Positions 1-10,601 of a stretch of 64,000 nucleotides of DNA are shown here, piece after piece. The notes under the pieces are model-generated. The model did not search any database. It was given only the letters and a program-made list of their open reading frames with translations, and was not told where the DNA came from. Origin of the DNA: Cytospora piceicola (Eukaryota > Ascomycota > Sordariomycetes > Diaporthales > Cytosporaceae); the NCBI GenBank assembly GCA_023375675.1, contig JALQBC010000007.1, forward strand, positions 1,240,001 through 1,304,000. The letters run 5' to 3'. Numbering within the stretch: the stretch's first letter is position 1; each line of letters starts with the position of its first letter. Made by a program: the position numbers and the translations under genes.

Positions 1-243
1 ATCGGCAAGAAGCACGGCAAGTCGAGCGCCCAGGTTGCGCTGGCCTGGGGCATTGCTCGAGGCCAATCCGTCATCCCGAAGAGCAAGACCCCCGAAAGGA
101 TTGAGCAGAACCTAAAGGGTGACTTCAAGCTTGACGAGGATGACCTGAAGAAGATCGCGGCCATCGACAAGAAAATCCGGTTCAACGAGTCTTCCGAGGC
201 CTTTGGCTACGACTTCTTCTCAGACCTGGATGGAAAGAACTGA
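1..243 (+). CDS. Aldo-keto reductase, C-terminal end (5' truncated by window edge)
   Basis: The reading frame is open from base 1 to a TGA at 241-243 and gives the last 80 residues of an aldo-keto reductase. The stretch GKSSAQVALAWGIARG, followed by SVIPKSKTPERIEQNL, is the family's NADP(H)-binding region: the alanine-tryptophan helix, then the Ser/Lys/Arg residues that hold the 2'-phosphate. The C-terminus (FGYDFFSD) resembles that of fungal xylose-reductase or glycerol-dehydrogenase-like AKRs. The catalytic Asp-Tyr-Lys-His residues lie outside the window, so the substrate cannot be judged. The gene runs towards the next gene, which is on the opposite strand. The family call is safe; the exact activity is open. 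Confidence 0.9.
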   Translation: MGKKHGKSSAQVALAWGIARGQSVIPKSKTPERIEQNLKGDFKLDEDDLKKIAAIDKKIRFNESSEAFGYDFFSDLDGKN

Positions 244-531
244 GCATGGGAATTTGGGATCCGATGGACCAGGAACATGATGCGAATTTAGCGATAATTG
301 CCAGAAGGCAATGGCTGCCTCGACACCAATCCATAGTGATGGTCGTCTTAGCGCCTAGACACAGTTATTAGTTTCCACGAAACATGATACCATTGACTGT
401 TGTCACAACAACCATAACAATAATGATACTATTCATGTGAAACCTGGTGATGTGAACACTGATGGTGGTGTCAAATAATTATCTCGAGATATTTTGCCTA
501 GGGTGCCCACAGACACTCAACACTTGCCACA
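244..531. other. Intergenic, between two convergent 3' ends
   Basis: This 288-bp gap is relatively AT-rich, with several short CAACAA/AATAAT stretches (409-425), and probably holds the 3' UTRs of both neighbours. No open gene was recognised. Confidence 0.6.
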
Positions 532-2033
532 TCATTCCTCTCCAGCTTTCCAAAGATACTTAGCAGCTGCATGACCCGCCGGAGGTCGAGCGATACCCTT
601 CGTCGCGTACAGGTTCTCTCGGTACGTTCCACCGTCAACGGCGTAATCATCCCAGAACAGACCACGGTCCTGTAAAACGGGCAGCAACCGATCAATAACA
701 TCAACAAAAGACTCTGGCATGAGCGCATAAGCAATATTGAAGCCATCAACATCCGCCTCCTGAACCCATCTCTCCATCTCATCCGCAACCTGCTCAGCTG
801 TGCCAACTACAGTAGCACCCAAGCCGCCGACCTTGATATGGTTGGCGACAGTATGCTTGGTCCACTTCGGAACACCGGGCGCCGACTTCGACCAGCCTTC
901 CACGGCAGACCGGATCGCATTCGATTCGACGTGACGGAGTTCCTCATCATCGCCGTACTGTGACAGGTCGATCCCGGTCCAGCCTCCGAACAGAGCCAGT
1001 GCTCCATCCTCAGACCCATAGCTCACAAACTCCTGGTACTTGGCCGTAGCCTCCTCGGTGGTGTCCGCAATGATGGGACAAAACATGGTCAGGAACTTGA
1101 TCGACGCCGGGTCACGCCCGAACTCGTCCCGAGCCATGGCGCGTATTTCCGCAATACTCTTCGCCACCACAGAGGGACTATGTCCAGCAACGAAGACGGC
1201 CTCGGCATGGCGCGCCGCAAACGTCTTGCCCGCCTTCGACGTGCCAGCCTGCATGATGACGGGCGTGCGCTGCGGCGACGGCTGACAGATGTGCGGCCCG
1301 GGGACCGTGAAGTACTTGCCGACGTGGTCGATGGTGCGCACGAGCGTGGGGTCGGTGTAGACGCCCCTCTCACGGTCGAGCTTCACGGCGTCGTCGCGCC
1401 ACGAGGACTGCCACAGCTTGTACATGACCTCCATGTACTCCTCGGCGATGGCGTAGCGCTCGTCGTGGGGCGGCTGCTCCGTGTGGCCGAGGTTGCGGGC
1501 CGCCGAGTCCAGGTAGCCCGTCACGATGTTCCAGCCTATTCTCCCGCCGGTGAGGTGGTCCACCGTGCTGAGGCGCCTGGCTAGGTGGTAGGGCTGCTCG
1601 TATGTGGTCGCCACGGTGACGCCGAAGCCAAGGTTGGTGGTCGCCGCCGCCATGGCTGGGACGACGGAGAGGGGCTCGTTCACGGGCCACTGGGCGCCGG
1701 ATATCACGGCCGGGTCTGGGTTGCGTGGGCCTTTGTAGACATCGTATGCACCCTAAATGCCGTGGTGGTAAGCCTCTTGGGGATAAGGAGAGGAGGACAA
1801 GGGTCTTGACGGCTTACCAGAACATCGGCGATGAACATACCATGGAACTTGCCCTTCTCAAGAAGTTTGGCTAACTCGACCCAGTGCTGAACACGGTTGA
1901 AATCGAAGGAACGGTCTCGAGGATGCCTCCAGAGTCCGGGTGACTGATGCCCGCTGCAGGACTCGACAAATGCATTGATTATGAGCTTTTTCCTTCCCTC
2001 CACACCAACACTGGCGTTGCCTGACGATGCCAT
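532..2033 (-). CDS. FMN-dependent monooxygenase, bacterial-luciferase-like (NtaA/SnaA/DszA family)
   Basis: Two exons (2033-1818 and 1752-532) are joined over a 65-nt GT-AG intron (1817-1753), giving 478 aa in one frame. The join reads FIADVL/GAYDVYKGPRNPDP, which restores a family-typical segment. Other hallmarks are the N-terminal LIINAFVESCSGHQSPGLWRHP, a TTYEQPYHLARRLSTVDHLT stretch, GGRIGWNIVTGYLDSAARN, and a C-terminal GLGATVVGTAEQVADEMERW. Known relatives use reduced flavin, from a separate reductase, to oxidise nitrilotriacetate, pristinamycin intermediates or dibenzothiophene sulfone. No flavin reductase gene is visible nearby. The length (about 440-480 aa) fits the family. The aldo-keto reductase and hydrolase nearby are compatible with a small detoxification or secondary-metabolism group, but that is inference. 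Confidence 0.93.
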
Positions 2034-2739
2034 ATCAAACAGAATTGATAGTCGAGTTAAGCAGATGTCCTGATGTCTTGAAATTTGGGACAGCTTGATC
2101 TGACGGACTTTTCACATCAAATCCAGCGGGCCAGTTATTATATGATCTTACTATGTTTCGAGACCCAATTTTTTGACTTTGAACTACTCTGTATGCCAAT
2201 ATGCGGCTTTGATGCCCCCTTGGCCTGAGTTGCTGTTGAGTGGTCTGAGTTGTCGCATCCGGGATCACGACATCTGGAGCGATGCGCGGTTTCGCGTCAT
2301 CCGGGCTAATCAGTCGCAATACTTTCCTCCGATCAATAATCCGGGGTACCGAAAACCACTCCCTGGAAAATAACCTCTATTGTCCGATAATCCTGCTCTT
2401 GGTTACCTAATTGCTAATTGACTTCCTGTGTCTGGCCTTTATATCACAGTATGTAGACGGGACTAAGACAACCGTATGAGGTCAACTGCTTTCGCTGATC
2501 ACTTCCTCAAATTACAAGTCGAACACGATGATACAAAAACAGTCAGGATTCGAGTCCCTTTTTCTTTTTTCTTTTCTTTTATTTTGAGAAGCCTGCTTCT
2601 ATTTAGATATTAACTTCCTTTCAACTCCTAATATCAAACCCCACCCACGTTTGCACCGACCTCATAAGACCACGACCCTTTGCAGTTGAACAATTAGGAC
2701 TATCCGATGTCTAGGTGCTTAAAGGCTCACCACTGGGGT
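2034..2739. other. Intergenic, upstream of the FMN monooxygenase
   Basis: About 700 bp between two minus-strand genes. It contains a T-rich/TTTTC tract (2558-2583). It must hold the promoter of the monooxygenase and the 3' UTR of the forkhead-like gene. Short open frames here show no recognisable protein. Confidence 0.5.
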
Positions 2740-3627
2740 TCAAGAAGGAGGGTTGCTCCATGTATATGGTCTGACGAACCGGACCGCGAACGGAACTGGA
2801 GAACGCCTCTTACAAGTGTGCTTCCGCACAGGCATGTCCTCTGAATGATACTCAGCCTTCACTTGCCACTTTTGTGTTTTGATCACAGTCGATTTTCCGA
2901 CCTTCTCAAACGCTTTGGAAGACCTAAGCCCATTATAGATGGACGCCTTCCAGGCTTTGTCGCTATGCAACAGGTGGTAGTACGCGTATTCAGTTTTGAT
3001 AGAGGCAACTATACCATCCAGAGTGAGAACCTGTTCCTCGGAATTCAAGATAGCAACTCTGGCTAGTTGCACGAACGAAACAGGAGGCTTGATTTCCTTG
3101 TTCTCGTCAAGGCTCCAGGCCACATTGGTGGGAGCAGACTGGGGTATTGGGCAAGACCGCTTGGCTGCACGTATGTCACAGTCGGCTTCATCTTCCCCCT
3201 CGCCACTGCCGAGTGCGCGCTTCCTGCCATTGGACGGGTACTTCGAGGAAACATCTTCGGCATACACAGTTAGAGGCCTCGAGGGTCTGGAGTTAGGAAG
3301 AGGCGTTCGCTTCTTGTTTGGTATGTCTATTTTTAACAAATGCGCCTTGTCTTCGACGAAGTAAACGGCAGCTGGCAGGGCGGGGGGTGCTGAAGTGGAT
3401 GAAAGTCCAAGATCGGGCTTGACTGGGGCAAGCGTGAGGTTGGAAGTTTTACCTGATGAGTCCATATCGGAAGGGCACATTGTAGGTGTGGAACGTTGGG
3501 TTGGTCCGAAGTCAAACAAGGGATCTTGCAGCTTGGGTATAAGCATGCCGTAAGTCTGTCTGTACACTACACCTTGTAGCCGTGCGTGTCGAAAATTGGG
3601 AGGTTTGGGGGTACCAACTGATATCAT
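2740..3627 (-). CDS. Divergent forkhead-domain protein
   Basis: A single-exon frame of 295 aa. Residues about 180-256 read as a forkhead (winged-helix) domain: KPPVSFVQLARVAILNSEE matches the family start KPPYSYxxLIxMAI, then LTLDGIVASIKTEYAYY matches LTLxEIYxWI, then WKASIYNGLRSSKAFEKV matches WQNSIRHNLSLNxxFxKV. The recognition helix is unusual: the near-invariant Asn-Ser-Ile-Arg-His-Asn is replaced by Ala-Ser-Ile-Tyr-Asn-Gly, so the Asn and His that normally contact DNA are missing. The N-terminal 180 residues are low in recognisable structure, with basic patches (SNGRKRAL, RAAKRSC) that could act as nuclear signals. There is no FHA domain, so it is not a FKH1/2 orthologue. The fold assignment is fairly safe; DNA binding is doubtful. 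Confidence 0.72.
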   Translation of the reverse strand: MISVGTPKPPNFRHARLQGVVYRQTYGMLIPKLQDPLFDFGPTQRSTPTMCPSDMDSSGKTSNLTLAPVKPDLGLSSTSAPPALPAAVYFVEDKAHLLKIDIPNKKRTPLPNSRPSRPLTVYAEDVSSKYPSNGRKRALGSGEGEDEADCDIRAAKRSCPIPQSAPTNVAWSLDENKEIKPPVSFVQLARVAILNSEEQVLTLDGIVASIKTEYAYYHLLHSDKAWKASIYNGLRSSKAFEKVGKSTVIKTQKWQVKAEYHSEDMPVRKHTCKRRSPVPFAVRFVRPYTWSNPPS

Positions 3628-4635
3628 GTAGAGTATGGCCTGCGTACTTGGTTTAATCCTCGGGTTTGAAGAGAAAGTGCAAAATGTGGAAATATTTTCA
3701 GATTAAGACGCTCCGGAAGAACTGGATGGTTGGACTGGGGCTATCACTCCTTTGGGCATTTATATTTGATTTCTTGAACACAATACGAACTGTAATCCCT
3801 ATTGACCACAAAGACTTCTTTCATGTTGAAGCGACTTACCGATCGTTTGTATCTATCATATAACCGGAGAGCTGGATAACGAAGCTAACCATTGTTCAAC
3901 CTCCCGCCCCTTTCTTCTTCCCATCACGGGTCTTTGGTTCCACGATAGTCGTACCAAACGTCTAAATATTATATCCGAGGTGATCGATACAACCAAACCA
4001 AACAAAGTATTCTAAACATTCTATAGGTTCCGTTGTTGCAGTCGGCCCGTAGATTTCCTGACCTGAAAAACATACATTGAAGAAGTCGATAATAAGACAA
4101 TAGATTGTTCACTCAAGCTGTAATCCGAACGGCATTCGGAGGTGCAAATTTGAAAGTTCTCAACGCGAAGCACTCCTCCCCCCCCTCCCGCCCTTAGGTT
4201 CCGGTTAGAGGGTAAATTACCCGTAATTAGATCATCTTGGTCGTAAGGGTTTGCTGCCATATATCTTTGTACGTATGCTGGTGTGCTAATAGCCTGGGTC
4301 ATATCCGAAACATACTCCCGAACGCTGGACTGTGGAGCAGAGCCACGCAGTCATAGGAGAGGAAGTGTGGGTGGCACAAGTTCCATCGAGGCCGATCACC
4401 TGAAACATATCCAATGAGAGGGGCTTCGTTCAGCTGTGCAGATTGGTAATTGTTGGAGTGGATAGGCCGGCAGATCATCAATGGGACCGGGGAGAATAAG
4501 AGCCGAGGATAAAAGACCCTTGGCTTGATGTCTTGGAACTCTTCACCCTTTGCAAACTCAAATATTCTTGACTTCTCAATCCAACAAACCTCTTTCTCAG
4601 ACCCTTAGCCACCGAGATATCACGGCATAACGAAA
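3628..4635. other. Intergenic, divergent promoter region
   Basis: About 1 kb between the start of the forkhead-like gene (minus) and the start of the alpha/beta hydrolase (plus), so it should contain both promoters. It is fairly AT-rich and has a C-rich run near 4171-4194. No gene is visible; short frames in it show no conserved features. Confidence 0.5.
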
Positions 4636-5682
4636 ATGGCAGAATCAGACACCAATAAAGCCTGGGATCCGGTCGAAAACATCGAGCCACATATCCTCGC
4701 CAAGTTGGATCCAGACTTTGTGAAATACTGGACTGGGGTCATGAGCAAAGCCCCTACACCAACAAAAGTTACGATCGAGAAAGTGCGAGCCGACCCCGCC
4801 ATGTTCGCCTCGCCATGTGCGCTGGACACAAAGGGTTATCCGGGGACAGTCGACAAAGAAGTAACGTCAGAGGACGGGGCCAAGATACCTGTCCGGATCT
4901 ACTACCCAGATGAATCGAAACATGGCCCTGGCCCGTATCCGGTCCATCTGAACTTCCATGGAGGCGGCTTTGTCCTGGGCAATCTGTCAAGTGAGTCGAC
5001 ACTATGCTTGAGCATGAGAGAGGGTGCGGGGATCGCTGTGTTAGATGTGAATTACCGGCACTGCCCCGAAAGCATTTGGGGAAAGTGTATCCAAGACGGC
5101 TGGGCGGCACTGAACTGGGCTCGAGATGAAGCATCATCACTCAAATTCAAACCCGACTCCATCTCCATCGGTGGAATATCCGCGGGCGGACATATCAGCA
5201 TCGTCCTACAGCACATGGCCCGGGATGCAGGCATTCCCCTCAAGATCATGATGGCCAGCGTGCCGCCCACAACGGATGGTCTCGCCTATAAGTACTATAC
5301 CGAGTCGCCCTACGCATCCTTCCATGAGTTCTACAATGGTCCGGTGTTGTCCTGGGCGCGGATCAAGTGGTTCGGTAACTTGACCTTCCCCGAGGACAAA
5401 CTAGCCGAGCTGAAGAGCATGTGGCCGGACTGGTGGTTTGCGCCGATCCGAGCACCGGACTTCAGGGGGCTTTGTCCGTCTTTCATACGGACAGGGGAGT
5501 GCGATCCGTTGCGGGATGAGGGTGAGGCTTACGGGATGAAGTTGGTTGCTGGGGGGAATGATGTGAAGATCAAGAGATATCTGGGTTCGCCGCATAACTT
5601 CATGGGACTGAAGGAAATGAAGCAGAAGGAGCAGTATGACCTCGATTCGATTGCTGCTTTGAAGGAGGCTCATGGAGTTTAA
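4636..5682 (+). CDS. Alpha/beta hydrolase, hormone-sensitive-lipase (HSL) family
   Basis: An intronless 348-aa enzyme. The oxyanion-hole motif HGGGF is at residues 108-112. The nucleophile elbow GISAGG puts Ser at 182, the acid is likely Asp290 in GECDPLRDEG, and the base is His320 in GSPHNFMG. All catalytic parts are present and in the HSL order. No signal peptide is seen, so it is probably an intracellular esterase or lactonase. The ATG at 4636 follows a CA-rich leader, and the first residues (MAESDTNKAWDPVENI) fit HSL N-termini. The 3' end converges on the UstYa-like gene with only 156 bp between them. Substrate unknown; an ester or lactone of a small metabolite is the usual guess for such fungal enzymes. 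Confidence 0.92.
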   Translation: MAESDTNKAWDPVENIEPHILAKLDPDFVKYWTGVMSKAPTPTKVTIEKVRADPAMFASPCALDTKGYPGTVDKEVTSEDGAKIPVRIYYPDESKHGPGPYPVHLNFHGGGFVLGNLSSESTLCLSMREGAGIAVLDVNYRHCPESIWGKCIQDGWAALNWARDEASSLKFKPDSISIGGISAGGHISIVLQHMARDAGIPLKIMMASVPPTTDGLAYKYYTESPYASFHEFYNGPVLSWARIKWFGNLTFPEDKLAELKSMWPDWWFAPIRAPDFRGLCPSFIRTGECDPLRDEGEAYGMKLVAGGNDVKIKRYLGSPHNFMGLKEMKQKEQYDLDSIAALKEAHGV

Positions 5683-5838
5683 ACACATAAGAGCTATGTT
5701 CCGTATTCTGAAGGGAACCAAAACATGCCAAAACAAAAACCGATCCGTGGGTGCTGCAAATCTTCCATAGACGGAAACCAAAACCTTGAAAACACATTTG
5801 TTTTTGCTGCAGTGGAAACATCTTTAAGAGACTGATGA

Positions 5839-6944
5839 TCACAGATCCTTCTCTGTATATGCCCAGCCAGCAGGAACCACGACTTTGACCTTATCCCACG
5901 CAGGGCCGTATGGCTTACCATTGTAATCTACAACCTTCCCATCCTCCACGTGAGAACGCTGGTTAGCCGGAACATAGCGCTCATAAGCCCAGTCCCGAAT
6001 GAGATCGAAGTTCTTGCACGTGTGCAGAATCTCCGAGTGGCTCGTGAGTTGGCTATCTTCGATCCAGTCGAATGTCATGGCTGCCGTGTCGGCGTGACAC
6101 GTCAGAGCCCGCCGCATGGTTTCGATGCAATGGTCGATGTGAATCCACTTGCTGTAGTCAACATTCCCGTTCTCATCCAGCAGGGACGAGTTGTATCGGT
6201 GCGGGTATAAGCTCTTCCGGATGGCGCTCAGGCAGTGCAGGTTGTGGAAGACGCTGAGGCCGACTACATAGTCGTCCTTGTATTCCTCGAGGGGAACGTG
6301 TTCCGACATCGTTGGCAGCTTCTCTGCTATTGTGCGATCGACACGGATCCTGTTCCCCTTCTCGTATTCCTCCCATAGTCTGTCTTTGTCGTCGTCTGGC
6401 CAGCCCTCATACTCTGACACTGGGGAGTCCTGGCTCATGTAGGACGTCTCAAGCCTGTATTCGATCTTGTCGGCTGCGAGCGCTGCGAATTAAAGTGTCA
6501 ATCAATATCATTTTCGCTTTCTGTGTAATTCAATCCGTATGGAAACAGTAAAAACTTACTGTACATCAGATCTGTCGGAGGCTGGTGTGATGTCGAAATT
6601 CTCGAAGACGCTGTCTTCCACGAGAGCGAGACCAGCGCAATTGTCAGAACGAAGTTGATTATCCATGGGATCAGAGTTACTATGAGCGGCGTGGATGCTG
6701 ATAGGGCCCTTTTGGGAAGGGCTCTTTGAGAGTGTCGTTCTCTGTCCTTGAGCTTCCGGCCAAACAACGAAGATGACTCGTCCGCGTCGAACTGGCCTGT
6801 CTCGAAGTCTGTATCGCTACCCTCCACACTCTCAAATCCTCGCATTTCAGGTATCTTCTCGAGACTTTCTTTTGTGTCCTTAAGCGGATGATAAGGCATC
6901 TTGAGCAGATTGCTAAGATGGGTGGATCTTCCTTCAGCTAACAA
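5839..6944 (-). CDS. UstYa-like protein (DUF3328), membrane-anchored
   Basis: Two exons (6944-6560 and 6482-5839) are joined over a 77-nt intron (6559-6483), giving 342 aa; a second ATG at 6899 would give 327 aa and is equally possible. After a cytosolic N-terminus there is one membrane helix (TPLIVTLIPWIINFVLTIAL). The lumenal domain carries both HxxHC signatures of the family: HNLHC (6232-6246) and HIDHC (6127-6141). The splice restores the segment YTLAADKIEYRLETSY, typical before the domain. UstYa-type proteins perform oxidative cyclisations in fungal ribosomal-peptide pathways (ustiloxin, phomopsin, asperipin, cyclochlorotine), but many homologues have no assigned pathway. No Kex2-repeat precursor peptide is seen nearby, so its partner is unknown. 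Confidence 0.9.
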
Positions 6945-7923
6945 AATGTCCGGCTTGGTGACTTACAACGATGCAAATCAAAAAAGAAAAGGTTATGATG
7001 CCTTGAGAATCGCAATTTGGCTCTTCTGAGGACCCCAATAGTAAATATTGGACGCGGTCGCCACTAGTTGCGTACGTGTAGAGCGGAAGTTCCGGGAAAG
7101 TTCTATTGAGATCCTCTTTCGGTCAAGCGACAGCCCATGATGCCATCAGTAACGCCCAATACAAGAAAGTTAAACCGACTAGACAAAAGTACCAGACGGA
7201 AGCTCGCAGAAACCTAGTTCGATAGGTCCAAAGAAACCAGAATCATTGGATTATGACTATGAAAAAAGGCACCTGGAGTTCCGGAGTCAGCACTTGGAAA
7301 GTTGGCAGCTTCAATGTTGGCGATGGCTTAGAGGACTATTTTGCGAATATCCGATCTCTAATCAGGTTCAATGTTCAACCATCTATCCAAATACAAAAAT
7401 CGCGGCATAAAAAAACCACAGGCAAGAATCAGCCTGTTCAGCCCGCTCAAGACTACTAGATGCCCGGTCCCAGTCTCAGTGCCCGCCACCTCGCCCATCA
7501 CCATCCCCACCTGAGCACCGCCGCTCCCGCTACATTGTGCAGCACACTGCTGACACTTTTCACTGATCAAGCGTTTCTACTGAATTATTTTCCGGCCGTT
7601 GCCTTTATGCGGCCCCCTTTTCTATCATGTCATTACCCCACATGCATTGATCTTCTCTTCGGCTTGTCCCTGGCGATATCATTTCTACTCAGCACGTCGT
7701 ACAGACCTTGATCAACGAAAAATGGAGGCTCTGAGCGTCTTCGGGAGATATTCTGATAGGCGGGCCCAGCAGATGGTATATTGGTGACTGGGACCAACGA
7801 CGTACAATCACACTCGGACGGAGAGCATGATGACGATAACCTAGCTATTGGTAGGTTCCAGATGTCGTTGCGTATCTGTATCAGCAGGCGCGGCCAAACA
7901 CAATCCATGGATCAGCCCGCTGA
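6945..7923. other. Intergenic, promoter of UstYa-like gene and gene-poor DNA
   Basis: No intact gene seen. The part next to 6945 should contain the UstYa-like promoter. From about 7800 a short open stretch leads towards the decayed kinase-like gene and may be its eroded 5' end, but I could not align it to anything. Confidence 0.4.
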
Positions 7924-9226
7924 TATGTGGCCACAGAACACCTAAAAAGGCACATCGATGACCTTGGTCCAGATATGTATGCCATCAAGGTATCAGGTAA
8001 TGGCGAGCTGCTTTTTCTGTCGACCTATATCAACGATTACGCGACGATATGTCCTCACTATTCGCCCCTTGATTAGCTACAGCAACAAGAAAAATTACAA
8101 ACGGTCCTATACTCAGAGCTCCGCGAACTGGATCGTCTCGGCCCAAACGTCGGCCTCGTTTCCTACGTAGCAAACTTGTCTGCCGGACCAAATGGGCCAC
8201 CTAGAACTACGTAAAGGTGGTGTTCAAGTACTACTTCCACTCTCAGTTTTTCCGGTCTCGATGGGACGAAATGAAGATTTAGGCACGCCTTCCATCGCAT
8301 CCCAACATCGTGCCCCTTTGCCCCTTGACTGGTTAGTGGTCGAGGGGCTCCATGGCCGACAGCGTGTCATAGGATTTACAAGCCTGCACATTGACGGGGG
8401 CACTTTCGACAGGACCCACGAAAACCCAAATGACAGGCACGTTTTTAAGCTCAAATCCCATGGGATGGCTCTTAAAACTAAGTAGCCTCATCGGTGATCC
8501 CAATTTCAAGTATGGCATCCAGCACCAGAATGTAGCTCCGAGGAAACTTGTCGTGGATGAGACTACAGACAACGTTATGTTGTTCGATTTTGATTACTCA
8601 GCTCGCGTCGGCCGCCTATTGACTGACGGCATTTACATATACTGGGAGAATCATTACTCGCGATGATCACTTCCGCTCTGTCCCTCACTCGGAGCAAGAT
8701 GCGTCTACTTAGTATGTTAGATATGGAGGACTGAGCATAACACCCGGATGTGCGGCTTGAACATCCCCTTCCCGAGTACCATGCCGTTCTTGAGAGTGGC
8801 TGAGGACCAGGAAAGAGCGAAGAAACATCACCATCTCCACGGATGTCCCTCAGTTCATCGACTGGCCGGACATGCAGGAGCCTTCCTGTTCCCCAGATGT
8901 GGATCCGTCAGAACATGCAGTTCACGAGTATACGCAACACTCGGTGGCTACTCTTGGTCAAGGGCGATACTCTGGGAGAGGCGCTGGAAGGCTATATGGA
9001 CAGACAAGATCTGGGATCCCAAGTGCTGGAGTACGGCGCGTATGATGGAGCCAACCCGATGCTTGCATCTCTTTCACCACGTGTAACTCCGAGGTGGCTT
9101 TATCCTCGACAGCAAGAGTGGAACGAAAATCGCCAGGTGCTTAAATGGGAGCGGCCCGCACAGGTGAAGATCAAGGAAGGGACTGGCGTAGGTATATGCA
9201 AATGGACATGTACTCAACATGTCTAA
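7924..9226 (+). pseudogene. Decayed fungal protein-kinase-like gene
   Basis: Successive pieces of one protein appear in different frames. They are YVATEHLKRHIDDLGPDMYA and ELRELDRLGPNVGLVSY (frame from 7924, stops at 8074 and 8212); KVVFKYYFHSQFFRSRWDEM then a TAG at 8280 and ARLPSHPNIVP; VEGLHGRQRVIGFTSLHIDGG in another frame; FKYGIQHQNVAPRKLVVD plus NVMLFDFDYSARVG in a third; then ITISTDVPQFIDWPDM and NRQVLKWERPAQVKIKEGT. The order and content match the fungal kinase-like family (HPNIVP, a catalytic-loop HQNVAPRxLxVD, and a DFD in place of DFG). At least three stop codons and four frame changes rule out a working product. It is a dead gene; which event came first cannot be told. Confidence 0.82.
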
Positions 9227-10601
9227 CTAAGATGGAAGTTGCAGGTAGACTTCCCGGTTCGCAGGTTATGTCACGGAATGGCACCAATGCTGTTTTACAT
9301 GTAGTGGCTTGGTCGAAAGTATACCGACTTGTGTTTGTCTCTGACTAGGTACCTACCTCGGTATTCGTGTTCCTTGTATCTCATACGGATAGTACCACAT
9401 AGGTAAGCCCTAGTGGAAGCCACAGAACTGTAGCATATCATGCTCTTTAACATACCTAGGTACTTGCATGTCTTGGGGGTTTCGCCAGCGTTTACCGGGA
9501 ACAACCATGTGGATGTTCGATTGTCCATCCCCGCCTTTCCGACCCAGAACCTACCTAGGTACCGTAGTACTTAAGTAGGTAGTGTATACCTAGGTAGTCC
9601 TTGCCAGCTCAATCATCGTTTCAGCTAATGTTCTGTGACACACTGATTGGAAGCAGCAACGCCCTGCAGCCACCTGGACCTGGCCCCTAAGGGCTACGTC
9701 GAGACAGGCCCGTCAACTGGTATTCCAAAGGCTTTCGAAGACACTCATAGACAGGTTCGTGTTTGTGTGTCCCGGGTCAATTTGATGGCACCCCGTCACA
9801 CTTACCCGGCCTTGGAACATTGGAAAATATCATGTCCACAGCTGGCCACAAGAGACAGCGAGCCACTGGTGCGTTTGTAGATTGATACGTAGACAAGTCA
9901 GACTCTGGGAATCAGACTGTGTATCAGAGGAAATCGAATATCAAGAGTCCTAAATATACCTAGGAATGACGGTCATCTTGGAAGGGCCTAAACACCGATC
10001 AAACTCACGCAGTCCTCCCTTAGGCCTAGGGCTACAGGTGTGCGAGGGTATCACTAGAAATGCTTCCGGTGACGTTGTCAGGGTTAGGACCGGGGTTTCG
10101 TTAGGGTGGTAGTCTTTAGTGGGTGCCTGTGACGAGCGCATTACCAGTGGACTTTGTTCGGCTCCGTCTCTGGAATAGAACCTTGGAAAGTGGGGGTGAC
10201 AAGGCCTCCAGGGCTTTGCCCAGTACGTCTTGGTACTTTACCCCAGCACAGCAGTTCCAGGCCCAGCTTGGAGTCTACCTGGGTACCCACAGTAGGTAAG
10301 TACCTACCCCAGCTGCCCAGGTGCCCAGGTCGGACAGTGACGCACTGACCATTCGTCCCAGTCCCACGAGCTCTTTCGTCACCAGCCACTTTTTGCGTTC
10401 CCGTAGCTGCCAACTTCCGACTTGTCTTCATACAAGTTGAATCTGGGACATCACATAACCTCCTCCTCTCTCCTTCGACTACTTCATATCTCCTGTCCAC
10501 ATCAACAACCAACAGCTACTTGTCGACAGCATCAGACACTTTACTTAGATCTTTCCTCAGCTCAACTGCACCCCCATTCCTGCCCTGCCGCATAACTAAA
10601 A
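9227..10601. other. Intergenic, rich in TACCTAGGTA-type palindromes
   Basis: A gene-poor stretch that ends in the promoter and leader of the TMEM33/Pom33 gene (CT-rich leader at 10440-10600). It carries many copies of a short palindromic word, described separately. No protein gene was recognised. Confidence 0.5.
9343..9600. repeat. Cluster of TACCTAGGTA-like short palindromes
   Basis: The words ACTAGGTACCTACCT (near 9347), ACCTAGGTACTTG (near 9455) and ACCTACCTAGGTACCG, then CTTAAGTAGGTAG and ATACCTAGGTAGTC (9550-9600), are overlapping variants of a self-complementary TACCTAGGTA motif. More copies lie at 9955-9965 and 10268-10305 and, more thinly, elsewhere in the window. Confidence 0.65.

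Noticed and set aside
2548..2562. GGATTCGAGTCCC resembling a tRNA T-arm
   Set aside because: Only three stem pairs and no rest of a tRNA.
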